NCBI GenBank assembly: GCA_019634385.1 | Contig: JAHQVK010000023.1 | Location: 1-58,221, forward strand | DNA length: 58,221 nt | Direction: 5' to 3' | Origin: Myxococcales bacterium | GTDB taxonomy: Bacteria; Myxococcota; Kuafuiibacteriia; Kuafuiibacteriales; Kuafuiibacteriaceae | Shown here: piece by piece, positions 35,590-44,615 of the stretch | How positions within the stretch are numbered: position 1 is the stretch's first letter | Layout of the letters: each line of letters begins with the position of its first letter | The notes under the pieces: model-generated | What the model was told of the DNA's origin: nothing | Seen by the model: the letters and a program-made list of their open reading frames with translations, nothing else | Databases searched by the model: none | Made by a program: the position numbers and the translations under genes

Positions 35590-37794
35590 TTAGCTTAACG
35601 GATTACTCGGACTCGTTTCTCGGGTACGAGAAATCGTGGATGTGGCGAGGGGAAAAGAGCCCCCTCCAACATCCGAGTCGCCCCCCACAAAGCGCGCTTG
35701 TAGTGCTTCAGTAAACGCCCGGCTGACCGCTGCCAGCTCTCGTAACTCCAGTGCGGCTTCGTCCAGCACCCGACTCGAAACTGCGGAGCGAATCTCTGCC
35801 CGAACGACCGTTTCTAGGCTCGACACTTCTCGAAACTGACCCTCTCGACCTGCTAATGCGGACTCCACCTGATCCGCAAGTGCAACTAGCGCCGAAGTTT
35901 TACTTCGAGGTTTAGGATGCTTTTCCCCACCGGATACGTTTCCATTCTCATGGGGCTGTTCTGCTAGGATCTGAGCCAAAGCCGCCGGAAAACGATGCTC
36001 CACCGCAAGCGTCATCGCTGTCTTTCGACGAACTTCCGGATCGCGCTGACCTCGGATACGTCCAACATCATGCAAGTACCCTCCGACCCGCGCGAGCAGT
36101 CGATCCGAACCAATAGCTCGGGCCCCAGCCTCCGCCAACCCCCCAACGTTTAAGCTATGATGATAGGTCCCTGGCACATCAACCAGCAGTCCCCGCATCA
36201 GTGGGTGCTCTGCATCGGCAAAGGCCGCTAAACCCACCGGCGTTGTGTACCCGAACAAAGCCTCTACCGCAGGAAGTACAGCACGAGCCAGCAGCCCCGC
36301 AAGTACTCCGGACATCAAGCCGAGACCGGCATGTACAACGACAACAGACAGTTGAAACTTAGCATTCAGGAGTGCCGTACCCACGACCGCAGCTCCTTGA
36401 GCAAAACCAGCACCTAGTCCGGCACTGAGGAAGGTCCGCTTCGCTCCCAACTCAACGGAGGCCGCTGCGAGTGACCCCATCATCCCAAATGCCGCGTAAT
36501 CGAGGTCTCCATCCATCATCCATCCCGCCATCAGTCCAACCACCGGAGTGGTAGCCACTGCCGCAAGAGGGCTAGCCGCTAACCTCACGACAATCGTCGT
36601 GACGGACAGAGGCAGTAACAGGCGATAACTCGCTACAGGAAGCCCGGATATCGGCTTAATTTCCGCAAGCCATGCAACAACCTTAAATCCCCCCCAACCT
36701 ATCAGCAGATGCACAACAAAGACTGTGGCTAGAAAAATAAGGTCCCTCTGGCGGGGACGACGATGGCGATACGCAAGACTCGCGGCTCGATACGCCAACC
36801 ACGCAAGCATCGCTCCTAGTAGCGCACTCCCCAAGATCGATCGCAATCGAGCCTGCGGAGCCTCCAATTTTTTCAGAGCATCCAAAAGAAGCAAATCTCG
36901 TTTTGTGATTCGCTCCCCGGCTCGAAGAATCTTCTCACCTCGTTGTACGGGGATCACGGTGGGCTTGACGGACAGCCACGCTAGCTGGCGCCGACGTAGG
37001 GTTTCTTGGGCATTCTGCACAAGGTTGGGCGCAACCAGAGCCCGAACGATCGTCGAAACACCAACCTTCAGTCGCGGAGATAAATGCGCGAGCCGTTGAA
37101 CCGCTAATTCCCCAACTCTTCGGTGCGCTGCGAGGGGCGCAATTAGGGCCTCAGCCTCTTCGCTCCCCACCAAAACCAACCGTTCGGAAGTTACCCGGCC
37201 ATTAGCATCTACGGCCCGCACAGTCATAGCCCGACGAAGCGGGACCCGGGAAGGATCAGAGACGATCTGTCGCTGATACGTAGCCTCCACAAGGAGAGAA
37301 ACTGCCTCCATCACCACTTCTCGACGCTCTGGCGCCACAAGAAGGAGTCCGGTCTTGCGATCTAGCTCCACCCCCAACAATGCCCGTAGGACACTGAGTT
37401 GATCTCTATGTGGGGCAGCATCCGCTGCCTCCATCGCCTCTGTAAATCGCATTTTGGCCATGCGAGGAGATTCGAGGAGATGATCAAAAATCGGATGCAC
37501 CGCTGCCCGAGCCCGTTCCCTGGTCTCTTTGGTAAGATCTGGATCTGGGGTAGAAAAAGCCCTCGGACTCGTCACCGTTCTCGGTGCTAATTCAGCCTCA
37601 AGTAAGGTCGGCAGACCCACGAGGCCATCATCACCCCGTGGCAACAGCAACAGGGCAGAAGCAATACTTATCACCACAAGAAGGCCAATAGCCTCCAGGT
37701 CTCGAGCGATCCGCACCGGCTTGCGCCATACTCCCACCGAGACGACGTTGCCTGAGCTACAGCGGAGCAGCAAGACATGTTCCCCTAGCGTCAC
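35590..37794 (-). CDS. 7TM-HD membrane phosphohydrolase (PgpH/YqfF family)
   Basis: A 734-residue protein of the family whose Listeria member PgpH degrades c-di-AMP. Order: one N-terminal helix (about 33-52), a large extracytoplasmic region with the ERITKRDLL-type 7TMR-HDED pattern (to about 330), a bundle of about seven membrane helices (335-520) and a cytoplasmic HD domain. The HD residues are in GTYHHSLNVGGLAEAG and YLHDVGRIRG. The motif HDIGK reads HDVGR here, a conservative change. Its start is only 26 bp from the divergent speA start, so a slightly later start is possible. It is transcribed with ybeY and nuoD. Confidence 0.85.
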   Translation of the reverse strand: MTLGEHVLLLRCSSGNVVSVGVWRKPVRIARDLEAIGLLVVISIASALLLLPRGDDGLVGLPTLLEAELAPRTVTSPRAFSTPDPDLTKETRERARAAVHPIFDHLLESPRMAKMRFTEAMEAADAAPHRDQLSVLRALLGVELDRKTGLLLVAPERREVVMEAVSLLVEATYQRQIVSDPSRVPLRRAMTVRAVDANGRVTSERLVLVGSEEAEALIAPLAAHRRVGELAVQRLAHLSPRLKVGVSTIVRALVAPNLVQNAQETLRRRQLAWLSVKPTVIPVQRGEKILRAGERITKRDLLLLDALKKLEAPQARLRSILGSALLGAMLAWLAYRAASLAYRHRRPRQRDLIFLATVFVVHLLIGWGGFKVVAWLAEIKPISGLPVASYRLLLPLSVTTIVVRLAASPLAAVATTPVVGLMAGWMMDGDLDYAAFGMMGSLAAASVELGAKRTFLSAGLGAGFAQGAAVVGTALLNAKFQLSVVVVHAGLGLMSGVLAGLLARAVLPAVEALFGYTTPVGLAAFADAEHPLMRGLLVDVPGTYHHSLNVGGLAEAGARAIGSDRLLARVGGYLHDVGRIRGQRDPEVRRKTAMTLAVEHRFPAALAQILAEQPHENGNVSGGEKHPKPRSKTSALVALADQVESALAGREGQFREVSSLETVVRAEIRSAVSSRVLDEAALELRELAAVSRAFTEALQARFVGGDSDVGGGSFPLATSTISRTRETSPSNPLS

Positions 37795-37820
37795 CCTCTA
37801 GAGCGGTGTAACGGCTGAGC

Positions 37821-39839
37821 ATGTCGAGCTGGAGCACACGAGATTCCGCAGAGCTTTATGGCATTGAGGGCTGGAGCAATGGTTACTTCGGCATCAACGA
37901 AGACGGCAACGTTGAGCTAAGTCAGACCGCAACCGGTGCAAACCCTCTGGATCTAAAACGGGTGGTTGATGACCTAGTTCGCCGCGGACTCCCCCTGCCC
38001 TTGTTGATAAGATTTACCGATATCCTTCGTCGTCAGGTTCAAGCCATCCACGGAGCTTTTAGTACCAAGATAGATGAATACGGATACAAGGGCATTTATC
38101 GGCCGATCATGCCCATTAAGGTGAACCAACAACGTCATGTGGTTGAAGAACTTTTGGACGTTGGGGCGTCGGTCGGCCTAGGATTAGAGGCGGGCTCCAA
38201 GCCGGAGCTCCTCGTCGCTTTGGCCCTTATGGGTGGCCGCAAAGACGGTCTTGTTGTGTGCAATGGGTACAAAGACCAAGCATATATCGAGACCGCCCTC
38301 CTTGCTCAACGGGTGGGGGTCACTTCGCTCATCATCGTTGACCGTTTCTCCGAACTCAAAATGATATTGGAAGCCGCGGAGCACACTGGCCTTCCTCCGA
38401 ATATTGGTCTGCGCGCAAAGCTAGCCACGAGAGGTAGCGGACGCTGGGCCGAATCTGGGGGAGACCGTTCGAAATTTGGGCTGTCCGCCGAAGAGTTAGT
38501 TCTAGCTACGGAAGTACTGGAAGAGCGAGGGATGCTCGATCGACTAACGTGCCTACACTATCACATTGGCTCACAGGTTACCGCCATTCGTGCGGTGAAG
38601 GAGGCCTTGTCCGAAGCGGTTCGTATATTTGCCGACCTATACCAAATGGGAGCAAAGCTTGAGTACCTCGATATTGGTGGTGGCTTGGCTGTCGATTACG
38701 ATGGCTCGAAGACTAATTTTCACGCCTCCAGGAACTATAGTTTGGAGGAATATGCCTCCGATGTGGTGTGGCAGGTATCAAGTACGCTTAACGAGCTCGA
38801 TATTCCCCATCCGCGCATCTTATCCGAATCAGGGCGGGCGTTGGTCGCCCACCACTCAGTACTAGTCTTTAATGTCCTCGAGACGAACAGACCCGAAGAA
38901 ATCCAGCCCATACCGGAACGAGACCCCACCCAAGATGAGCACGCAATCATTGAGGATCTTCGTGAGATCACCCAAATAGTCTCTCGCAAGAACTATACGG
39001 AGGCCTATCATGACGCAATATCGCTCAAGGAGGATGCTCTCTCACTTTTTAGGCATGGTATTCTCGATATCAAGGATCGCGCGAAAGCGGAGAGACTCTA
39101 CTGGGAAATATGCCGTAAAATCTGGAAAATCGTGCGGGATATGGAATATGTCCCCGAAGACTTGGAGCCTCTAGAGAGGTTGGTAGCGGAGACTTACTAT
39201 TGCAATTTCAGTCTATTTCAGAGTGTACCCGACTCTTGGGCAGTTAAGGCGCTCTTCCCCGTCATGCCTATCCATCGGCTCAAACACAGACCCACCCGCC
39301 GCGGAGTGCTCGCCGACCTGACATGCGATAGTGACGGGAAAATCGACCAATTTATTGGCCTCCACGACGTAAAGGAAACACTGGAACTGCATCCATTTAA
39401 GAAGGGTGAACCATATTTTCTAGCGGTATTTCTCGTCGGCGCATATCAAGAAATTCTTGGGGATCTGCATAATCTGTTTGGCGATGTGAATGCCGTGCAC
39501 ATCGAGCACGACCCAATCAACGGCTACTCCGTACGACATGTCGTTGAAGGCGACACTGTTCGTGATGTCCTTGGCTACGTCAGCTACGATCAGCGCACCC
39601 TTCTTGAGCGACTGCGACGGGCCATCGAACATGCATTATCGGAGGGCAAAATCACGTTCGAACAAAGTGCCGCATTGGTAAGGCACTTCGAGAGAGGACT
39701 CTCGGGTTACACCTACCTCGATAGCCAAGCCGATGTGGCCGCTTTGCTGCGCTCTCTTGCACCAAAATCGAACTCTGGACCGGCAGAAACCCGAAATCAT
39801 TCGGCCAACACTGAGGTTTACGAGGTTGTCCCGAAATAA
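37821..39839 (+). CDS. speA: Biosynthetic arginine decarboxylase
   Basis: A 672-residue PLP enzyme of alanine-racemase fold that makes agmatine for polyamines, in the usual size range of SpeA. Motifs include MPIKVNQQRHVVEELL with the PLP Lys, LGLEAGSKPELL, LHYHIGSQ, YLDIGGGLAVDYDGS and the C-terminal ESGRALVAHHS region and CNFSLFQSVPDSWA. It is divergent from the PgpH-like gene. No agmatinase or agmatine deiminase gene is in the window. Translation of pcnB begins after its end. Confidence 0.94.
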   Translation: MSSWSTRDSAELYGIEGWSNGYFGINEDGNVELSQTATGANPLDLKRVVDDLVRRGLPLPLLIRFTDILRRQVQAIHGAFSTKIDEYGYKGIYRPIMPIKVNQQRHVVEELLDVGASVGLGLEAGSKPELLVALALMGGRKDGLVVCNGYKDQAYIETALLAQRVGVTSLIIVDRFSELKMILEAAEHTGLPPNIGLRAKLATRGSGRWAESGGDRSKFGLSAEELVLATEVLEERGMLDRLTCLHYHIGSQVTAIRAVKEALSEAVRIFADLYQMGAKLEYLDIGGGLAVDYDGSKTNFHASRNYSLEEYASDVVWQVSSTLNELDIPHPRILSESGRALVAHHSVLVFNVLETNRPEEIQPIPERDPTQDEHAIIEDLREITQIVSRKNYTEAYHDAISLKEDALSLFRHGILDIKDRAKAERLYWEICRKIWKIVRDMEYVPEDLEPLERLVAETYYCNFSLFQSVPDSWAVKALFPVMPIHRLKHRPTRRGVLADLTCDSDGKIDQFIGLHDVKETLELHPFKKGEPYFLAVFLVGAYQEILGDLHNLFGDVNAVHIEHDPINGYSVRHVVEGDTVRDVLGYVSYDQRTLLERLRRAIEHALSEGKITFEQSAALVRHFERGLSGYTYLDSQADVAALLRSLAPKSNSGPAETRNHSANTEVYEVVPK

Positions 39840-39960
39840 CCTTTGCCTACGGACCCTGCCCTGCTATACGCGCCGAGCGTCTGCAGTGGGTTCAGGAGGT
39901 CACGAAGACTCAGTTGAGCATGCAGCGCCTCCCTCAGACGCGGCAGTTACGGACGTCTCG

Positions 39961-41640
39961 ATGGATTGGCTGCTGGATTCGCTGCGACTGGTTCGCGAGA
40001 TTAACGACTGGGCCAACGCCCGGAGAAGGCAGGACCCTTCCGCTCGCCGAACGAAGGAAGCCCTCGCTCACGCGACTCGCGAATTAGAGCTCATCGTGGA
40101 GTCCTACGGACTCAGCCTTCCCGAGGTCGAAACCGTTCCGACCCACAGTCGGCTGATCGACCCGCCCGGTCCCGAGCAAGATTCATCGAACGAACGAGAT
40201 TCGACCCACTCTAACGGGCACATCGATCCCGGACAAACTCAGCTCGCTCCATCCACTGACGGAGAGCACGTTCCCATCATCACGCCGGAAGAGGTGGGTA
40301 GTGCCAGTCCACGGATTCGTATCGAAGACATCGACCATCAAGCTGTCCTCGCCATAAAACGTCTTCGACGATACGGGTACAAAGGATATCTTGTAGGCGG
40401 ATGCGTGCGAGACCTACTTCTCGGCATTACACCTAAGGACTTCGACATCGTCACTGATGCCCGGCCGGAGGAAGTGAAGTCCGTTTTCCGGAATTCCCGT
40501 GTGATCGGCCGGCGATTTAGACTGGTGCACCTGTATTATCGAGGAGGCAAAGTCTTGGAGGTCGCAACCTTCCGTGCGTCTATACCCAACGACGACGAAG
40601 ACGATGGCAGCGGCGACCTATTGATACGCAGAGACAATGTATTTGGCTCCGAGCAGGAAGACGCGAAGCGCCGCGACTTCACCATCAACGCACTTTTTTA
40701 CGACCCCGAAAATGGCCGAATCATTGACCATGTTGGGGGGCTCCACGACGTAGACGCCCGAATTGTGAGGATGATCGGAGATCCTAATATCCGTCTTCGC
40801 GAGGATCCAGTCCGCATCATTCGCGCCATTCGGTTTCGAGCTAAGGCAAATCTGACCCTCGAAAACGAACTCAACCATTGCCTAAGTAAGTACGTGGAGG
40901 AGCTCCTTCGATGCCCGCCCGCTCGGCTTCTTGAGGAGACCTTAAAGCTGCTGCGTATGGGCCACGCAGAGGCATCATTCAATGAAATGCTTACTCACGG
41001 CGTTTTGGGGGCACTGCTCCCTGAAATACAGGCATTTATCGATGGTCGCTTCGGCTTATTAGCAGGCACATCGATCATGGAACACCGTGATCCCATTGCA
41101 GATATTCGAGCTCACCTCCGTGGACTCGATCAGGTCATCGCTCGATCCCCCGTTTCAGATGACGTAGTTCTGGGTGCGCTCATGTATCCACTGGCTGACG
41201 CCATTATGAGCCTCGCTGATACCAAAGGACGCGATCGTAATCGTTGTCTGACGGAGCTCCTGAGCGAAATTGGCATACGGATCCAGATCACCCGCAAACT
41301 CTCTGAACAGCTGAGACAAAGTTTTAGTGCTCAGCGATACTTCCACTCTGAAGGCCCCAATGGTCATCGACGACGTCGTCGCATCTCCCCTTCCAGCTTG
41401 ATGCGTAAGGTTTTTTTCCCCGCCGCTCTACGCCTCTTCGAGATCCACCAGCGAGCTATTGAAGCGCCCCTTGATGATGTTGACATGTGGGAAGCTCGAG
41501 CCCGCGATGAGGGGATATCACTCAACGGCCAATTGTTCTCCAACACGGAGCCAAGACTGAATGGTACAAGTACGCGACCCCGTAGACGACGCAGACGAGG
41601 TCATCGCCGCCCCAACGGTACACCAGGGCCAGAGCACTAG
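39961..41640 (+). CDS. pcnB: Poly(A) polymerase PcnB with extended N- and basic C-termini
   Basis: A 559-residue nucleotidyltransferase that adds 3' poly(A) tails to RNA. The head domain has GYLVGGCVRDLLLGITPKDFDIVTDARPEEV with the catalytic Asp pair, and RNSRVIGRRFRLVHLYY, which separates PcnB from CCA-adding enzymes. Before it lies a roughly 120-residue low-complexity extension; the C-terminus RPRRRRRRGHRR is strongly basic and may bind RNA. The start is uncertain: ATG at 39961 is used, with an in-frame GTG at 39886 as alternative; an AGGAGGT at 39894 is not well placed for either. The stop TAG is in the CTAG bordering a family C element. Confidence 0.9.
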   Translation: MDWLLDSLRLVREINDWANARRRQDPSARRTKEALAHATRELELIVESYGLSLPEVETVPTHSRLIDPPGPEQDSSNERDSTHSNGHIDPGQTQLAPSTDGEHVPIITPEEVGSASPRIRIEDIDHQAVLAIKRLRRYGYKGYLVGGCVRDLLLGITPKDFDIVTDARPEEVKSVFRNSRVIGRRFRLVHLYYRGGKVLEVATFRASIPNDDEDDGSGDLLIRRDNVFGSEQEDAKRRDFTINALFYDPENGRIIDHVGGLHDVDARIVRMIGDPNIRLREDPVRIIRAIRFRAKANLTLENELNHCLSKYVEELLRCPPARLLEETLKLLRMGHAEASFNEMLTHGVLGALLPEIQAFIDGRFGLLAGTSIMEHRDPIADIRAHLRGLDQVIARSPVSDDVVLGALMYPLADAIMSLADTKGRDRNRCLTELLSEIGIRIQITRKLSEQLRQSFSAQRYFHSEGPNGHRRRRRISPSSLMRKVFFPAALRLFEIHQRAIEAPLDDVDMWEARARDEGISLNGQLFSNTEPRLNGTSTRPRRRRRRGHRRPNGTPGPEH

Positions 41641-41811
41641 CAGGCCATCGGAAAAGTGGGATGGGTGATCCGCGAAGGTTCTTTTCCGTGCAACGCTCCG
41701 GATGAAGAGGGCGCATACCGGGCGTGGGCAACCGATGAAAGGCGAAGCCGGTCCGGACGTTCCACGGAAAAAAGACCCGCGAAGCGCCTAACTCACTTTT
41801 CCGATCGCCTG
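41641..41811. repeat. Family C element, copy 2 (171 bp)
   Basis: It is flanked by CTAG at 41637-41640 (the pcnB stop codon) and 41812-41815. Its sequence is nearly identical to the copy at 21311-21481, with the same length and ends. Its fold-back structure is the same. Confidence 0.9.
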
Positions 41812-41815
41812 CTAG

Positions 41816-42007
41816 GGCCGCGTGCCGATGGTTTCTATAAGAAAACCGAAATAACCACACCTATTTTATCACCCAAAAACAGCGTTTATTTTACATATTC
41901 GTAATACCTGCCCTATGATCCAATCCCCGAATGCGCCTCATTAATAGGTTGGGTTTGATCAAGCCCACATTGATTCGCTGCTCGTTGTCACTCAGGTTAA
42001 ACACTAG
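41816..42007 (+). other. AT-rich upstream region of the lipoprotein gene
   Basis: This stretch after the family C element holds no gene. It is AT-rich (TTTATTTTACATATTCG near 41884-41900) and contains GGGTTTGATCAAGCCC, a short palindrome near 41951-41968. It probably carries the promoter of the lipoprotein gene at 42008. Confidence 0.4.
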
Positions 42008-42580
42008 ATGAATCGACATTCGATCGCTTTTCTCGCACTATTCTTTGCCCCGCTAGGATGCAAAGCGTCATTTTCTTCGGTCTACCAGCCTAAAAATATT
42101 CTGGCGGAAGCGCCCCATGGTTCACCCTACACCAAAAGCCAAATTGCCAAGGCGATTTACCGCGGCTTCCTGAGTAAAGGTTGGAGTCTCCTAGAGCAAA
42201 CGGACGAAGTCATTATGGGTCGATTACGGTGGCTCGAGCACGATGTAACGGTCAAAATCCCATTCGATGAGCGGAGCTACGAAATCATCCCCGTTTCGAT
42301 CTCCAAAGGGCTTCGAGATGATTCCAAGAACGCAAGCGAAGAGCTGGTTCACCGGCGATACAACCACTGGGTCAACATGCTCGATAAGGCCATTCGAACC
42401 TCCCTGCTGAGCCAACGTATCACATCCTTACCCATCATCGAATCCGAAGGAGCAGTCGTGGTTACAGAACAGCCCTTGGTACTGAATGCGCCAGTCCCAC
42501 CAACCTCAAGCAGCACTTCAGCCACCACCGAAAACACAAATTCTGCCCTCTCTACCCCCGAAACCGCGCCGAAACCATGA
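42008..42580 (+). CDS. Small lipoprotein of unknown function
   Basis: A 190-residue protein with a lipoprotein signal (FLALFFAPLG-C18). The middle part (about 40-130) has a mixed alpha/beta pattern with YTKSQIAKAIYRGFLSKGWSLLEQTDEVIMGRLRW, seen in small envelope lipoproteins whose role is unknown. The C-terminus is rich in Ser, Thr and Pro. It overlaps the convergent methyltransferase gene by 29 bp at the 3' ends. Confidence 0.75.
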   Translation: MNRHSIAFLALFFAPLGCKASFSSVYQPKNILAEAPHGSPYTKSQIAKAIYRGFLSKGWSLLEQTDEVIMGRLRWLEHDVTVKIPFDERSYEIIPVSISKGLRDDSKNASEELVHRRYNHWVNMLDKAIRTSLLSQRITSLPIIESEGAVVVTEQPLVLNAPVPPTSSSTSATTENTNSALSTPETAPKP

Positions 42581-43769
42581 AGTTGCGCGGAGTCAAAGCC
42601 CCGTCGCAGAAAGTACTCACAGTCACATCATGGCCCTTGCGCGATAAGTAGAGGGCCATGTCCATGACCAGCCAAGTTTCTAGGGGCCGACGAAACACAA
42701 GCCGGGGGATGTTAAGTCGCTCAAAACGCACCCGAAGTTGATGACCTACATCCTCCAATTGCTCCCAATCGGTATCCTCAGGGAAGCTCAGCCCATCCCG
42801 AGCTGCCATGGTCTGACACCACTCAGGAAACGACAAATACGCCCAAGCGTTGGGGGTGGACGCCAACGGCGTGGACGTTGTAACACCGGTCCATTCTTCG
42901 CGAACCTGTTTGTACGCCAACTTCCAAGCCAGTTCGCGTCTCCTCCGCTCCCCCCTCCGTCGATTGCATCCCATGTCCGTCACCGCCAACCGCAGAGCAA
43001 CCCGATCGAGACCAAGGGTCGCTTCGGGCACAAAGTTTCGATAGGTCTCGTCAGGAATCAGGTCATAACAACATGGTGAAAAATCGAGTGCCGGCACCGA
43101 AATATCACCTACGTGCTCCACCAAGCGCCGGTGAAGCTCACCACAGGCATGAAGCGCTACCACATGTCGATGAGGGAGCGTGTCTTTCGCCTCCGGTGCA
43201 AGCACATCAAGACACCTAAACTGTTGTCTCAGCCGACTACGGGCCGCCAACGCTCGACCGGTTTCACAAAGCTCTTCATCCCACTCCAGGCTGAGGACTT
43301 CCCGAGCACTCGCTTGTCCCAGCCACCGACCTAGGTGCCCCTTGCCTGCGCACCACTCCAACCATGCCTCACCTCCACAGCCGTCTCCCACTGCAGAGGC
43401 AAAAGCTTCAACTTGAGCCCGCTTCCCGCCCGGAACATGAGCAAAAAAACGTTCTGGACCGGGCTCGGGTGGTGGACAATTCGGCACCTCGCACAACCTA
43501 GGAACCAACTCCAGGGCAGGCAGCCATCGTTTCAGCCAATCGACCGCAGCCTCCGATGAACGGCTCAAAATATCCACCGATTCATCCGAAAGCTCTAACA
43601 ACGAAGCGTGTAGCTCCGGTTCTCGAACCGCCCAATCTGGCGATTCTTGGTGAAAAGGCGAGTTTCGCCACCACTGCTCGTGCTTGTGAAGAAACGCCTG
43701 TAGGGCCAAAAAACGTTCCAAGAGTTGCTCGGAAGTAGCAACATGAGCAGCCCTACTGTACGCGATCAT
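42552..43769 (-). CDS. SAM-dependent methyltransferase (Methyltransf_32 / METTL25-like)
   Basis: A 405-residue methyltransferase. The SAM motif is in EAWLEWCAGKGHLGRWL (about 145-161), followed by an acidic strand end (SLEWDEEL), VVALHACGEL and FSPCCYDLIP. The WCAGKGHLG, HACG and PCCY combination is typical of the Methyltransf_32 family. The substrate is not known. It is alone on this strand, facing the lipoprotein gene. Confidence 0.75.
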   Translation of the reverse strand: MIAYSRAAHVATSEQLLERFLALQAFLHKHEQWWRNSPFHQESPDWAVREPELHASLLELSDESVDILSRSSEAAVDWLKRWLPALELVPRLCEVPNCPPPEPGPERFFAHVPGGKRAQVEAFASAVGDGCGGEAWLEWCAGKGHLGRWLGQASAREVLSLEWDEELCETGRALAARSRLRQQFRCLDVLAPEAKDTLPHRHVVALHACGELHRRLVEHVGDISVPALDFSPCCYDLIPDETYRNFVPEATLGLDRVALRLAVTDMGCNRRRGERRRRELAWKLAYKQVREEWTGVTTSTPLASTPNAWAYLSFPEWCQTMAARDGLSFPEDTDWEQLEDVGHQLRVRFERLNIPRLVFRRPLETWLVMDMALYLSRKGHDVTVSTFCDGALTPRNFMVSARFRG

Positions 43770-44116
43770 TGTCTACCCATCGCCGACGCTAGATATGTAG
43801 GACAATAGACAATTGATGAAGGCAGAGCTAGTACAAAATCACCCTTCGTCCCTAACTTTTAGTCTACCTCGGCAAAAAAGGGTGCCATACTCCAAAGAAC
43901 GGCCTACAACCGACGGAAGAAACATCTGCGGACCAAGAACAAAAACCCTCGCTTAGCTAAGCATCAACCGCACTCCCTACGCGTACGACTATCGAGGCAT
44001 AGCTCCTCCGCCATCCACCACGGGGCAACAACGCCGAAGCTGCCCGAACTAGCATCTGCTCCATAACTAACTCTCAAGTGGTTCAGCATAACAAAATCAG
44101 TGATAGTTCGATGCCC

Positions 44117-44230
44117 TACAGCAAAGACCACTCGAATGGACTCTGTAAGAATTAACAAGAGGTCGCTCAGCGGGGCATTGCCCCGTTGAGAAGCAACAAC
44201 TTGGGTTCAACCCAAGTGATTTCTGCTGTA
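44117..44230 (+). repeat. Family D element, copy 3
   Basis: It runs from TACAGCAAAGACCACTCG to TTTCTGCTGTA. The first hairpin is damaged here (TGGACTCTGTAAGAATTAACAAG), while the second (CGGGGCattGCCCCG) and third (ACTTGGGTTcAACCCAAGT) hairpins are intact. Confidence 0.85.
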
Positions 44231-44242
44231 AGGCCCCTCTAG

Positions 44243-44413
44243 CAGGCCATCGGAAAAGTGAGTTAGTCGCTTCGCGGGTCCTTTTTCCGTGGAAGGTCCG
44301 GACCGGCTTCGCCTTTCATCGGTTGCATACGCCCGGTATGCGCCCTCTTCATCCGGAGCGTTCCACGGAAAAGATACTTCGCGGATCACCCAGCCCACTT
44401 CTCTGATGGCCTG
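44243..44413. repeat. Family C element, copy 3
   Basis: It is in reverse orientation to the other two copies, 171 bp, with CTAG at 44239-44242 and CTGG at 44414-44417 (probably a mutated CTAG). The terminal repeats CAGGCCATCGGAAAAGTG and, in reverse, CAGGCCATCAGAGAAGTG are clear. Confidence 0.88.
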
Positions 44414-44615
44414 CTGGTCGCGGCCTCCAAGGCAGTTAGCTATGGCTAGCTTTCCTTCAAGTCCGTACATTAAGGTGCTTCAGGTATTATGTAATAGTTT
44501 CACGCCTACCACCAAGACTCGCACTGCTAGCCCTGTCCTAAGTCCCTGTTAAAAGCGCGTATCACTCATAGTCATACGTAGCCTAATTTTCCCGGTTAAG
44601 TCACAATCTCTCCCG

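Larger units (their letters stand above)
43770..44615. other. Gene-free stretch with two mobile elements
   Basis: This 846-bp stretch holds no supported gene. Inside lie a family D copy (44117-44230) and a family C copy (44243-44413), separated by only 12 bp. The 200 bp before the ABC gene contain CAGGTATTATGTAAT near 44478, a possible -10-like region. Confidence 0.6.

Noticed and set aside
41522-41904. Open frames of 80-112 residues across family C copies
   Set aside because: The frames come from the repeat itself, occur in both directions and match nothing; the same frames appear at other copies.
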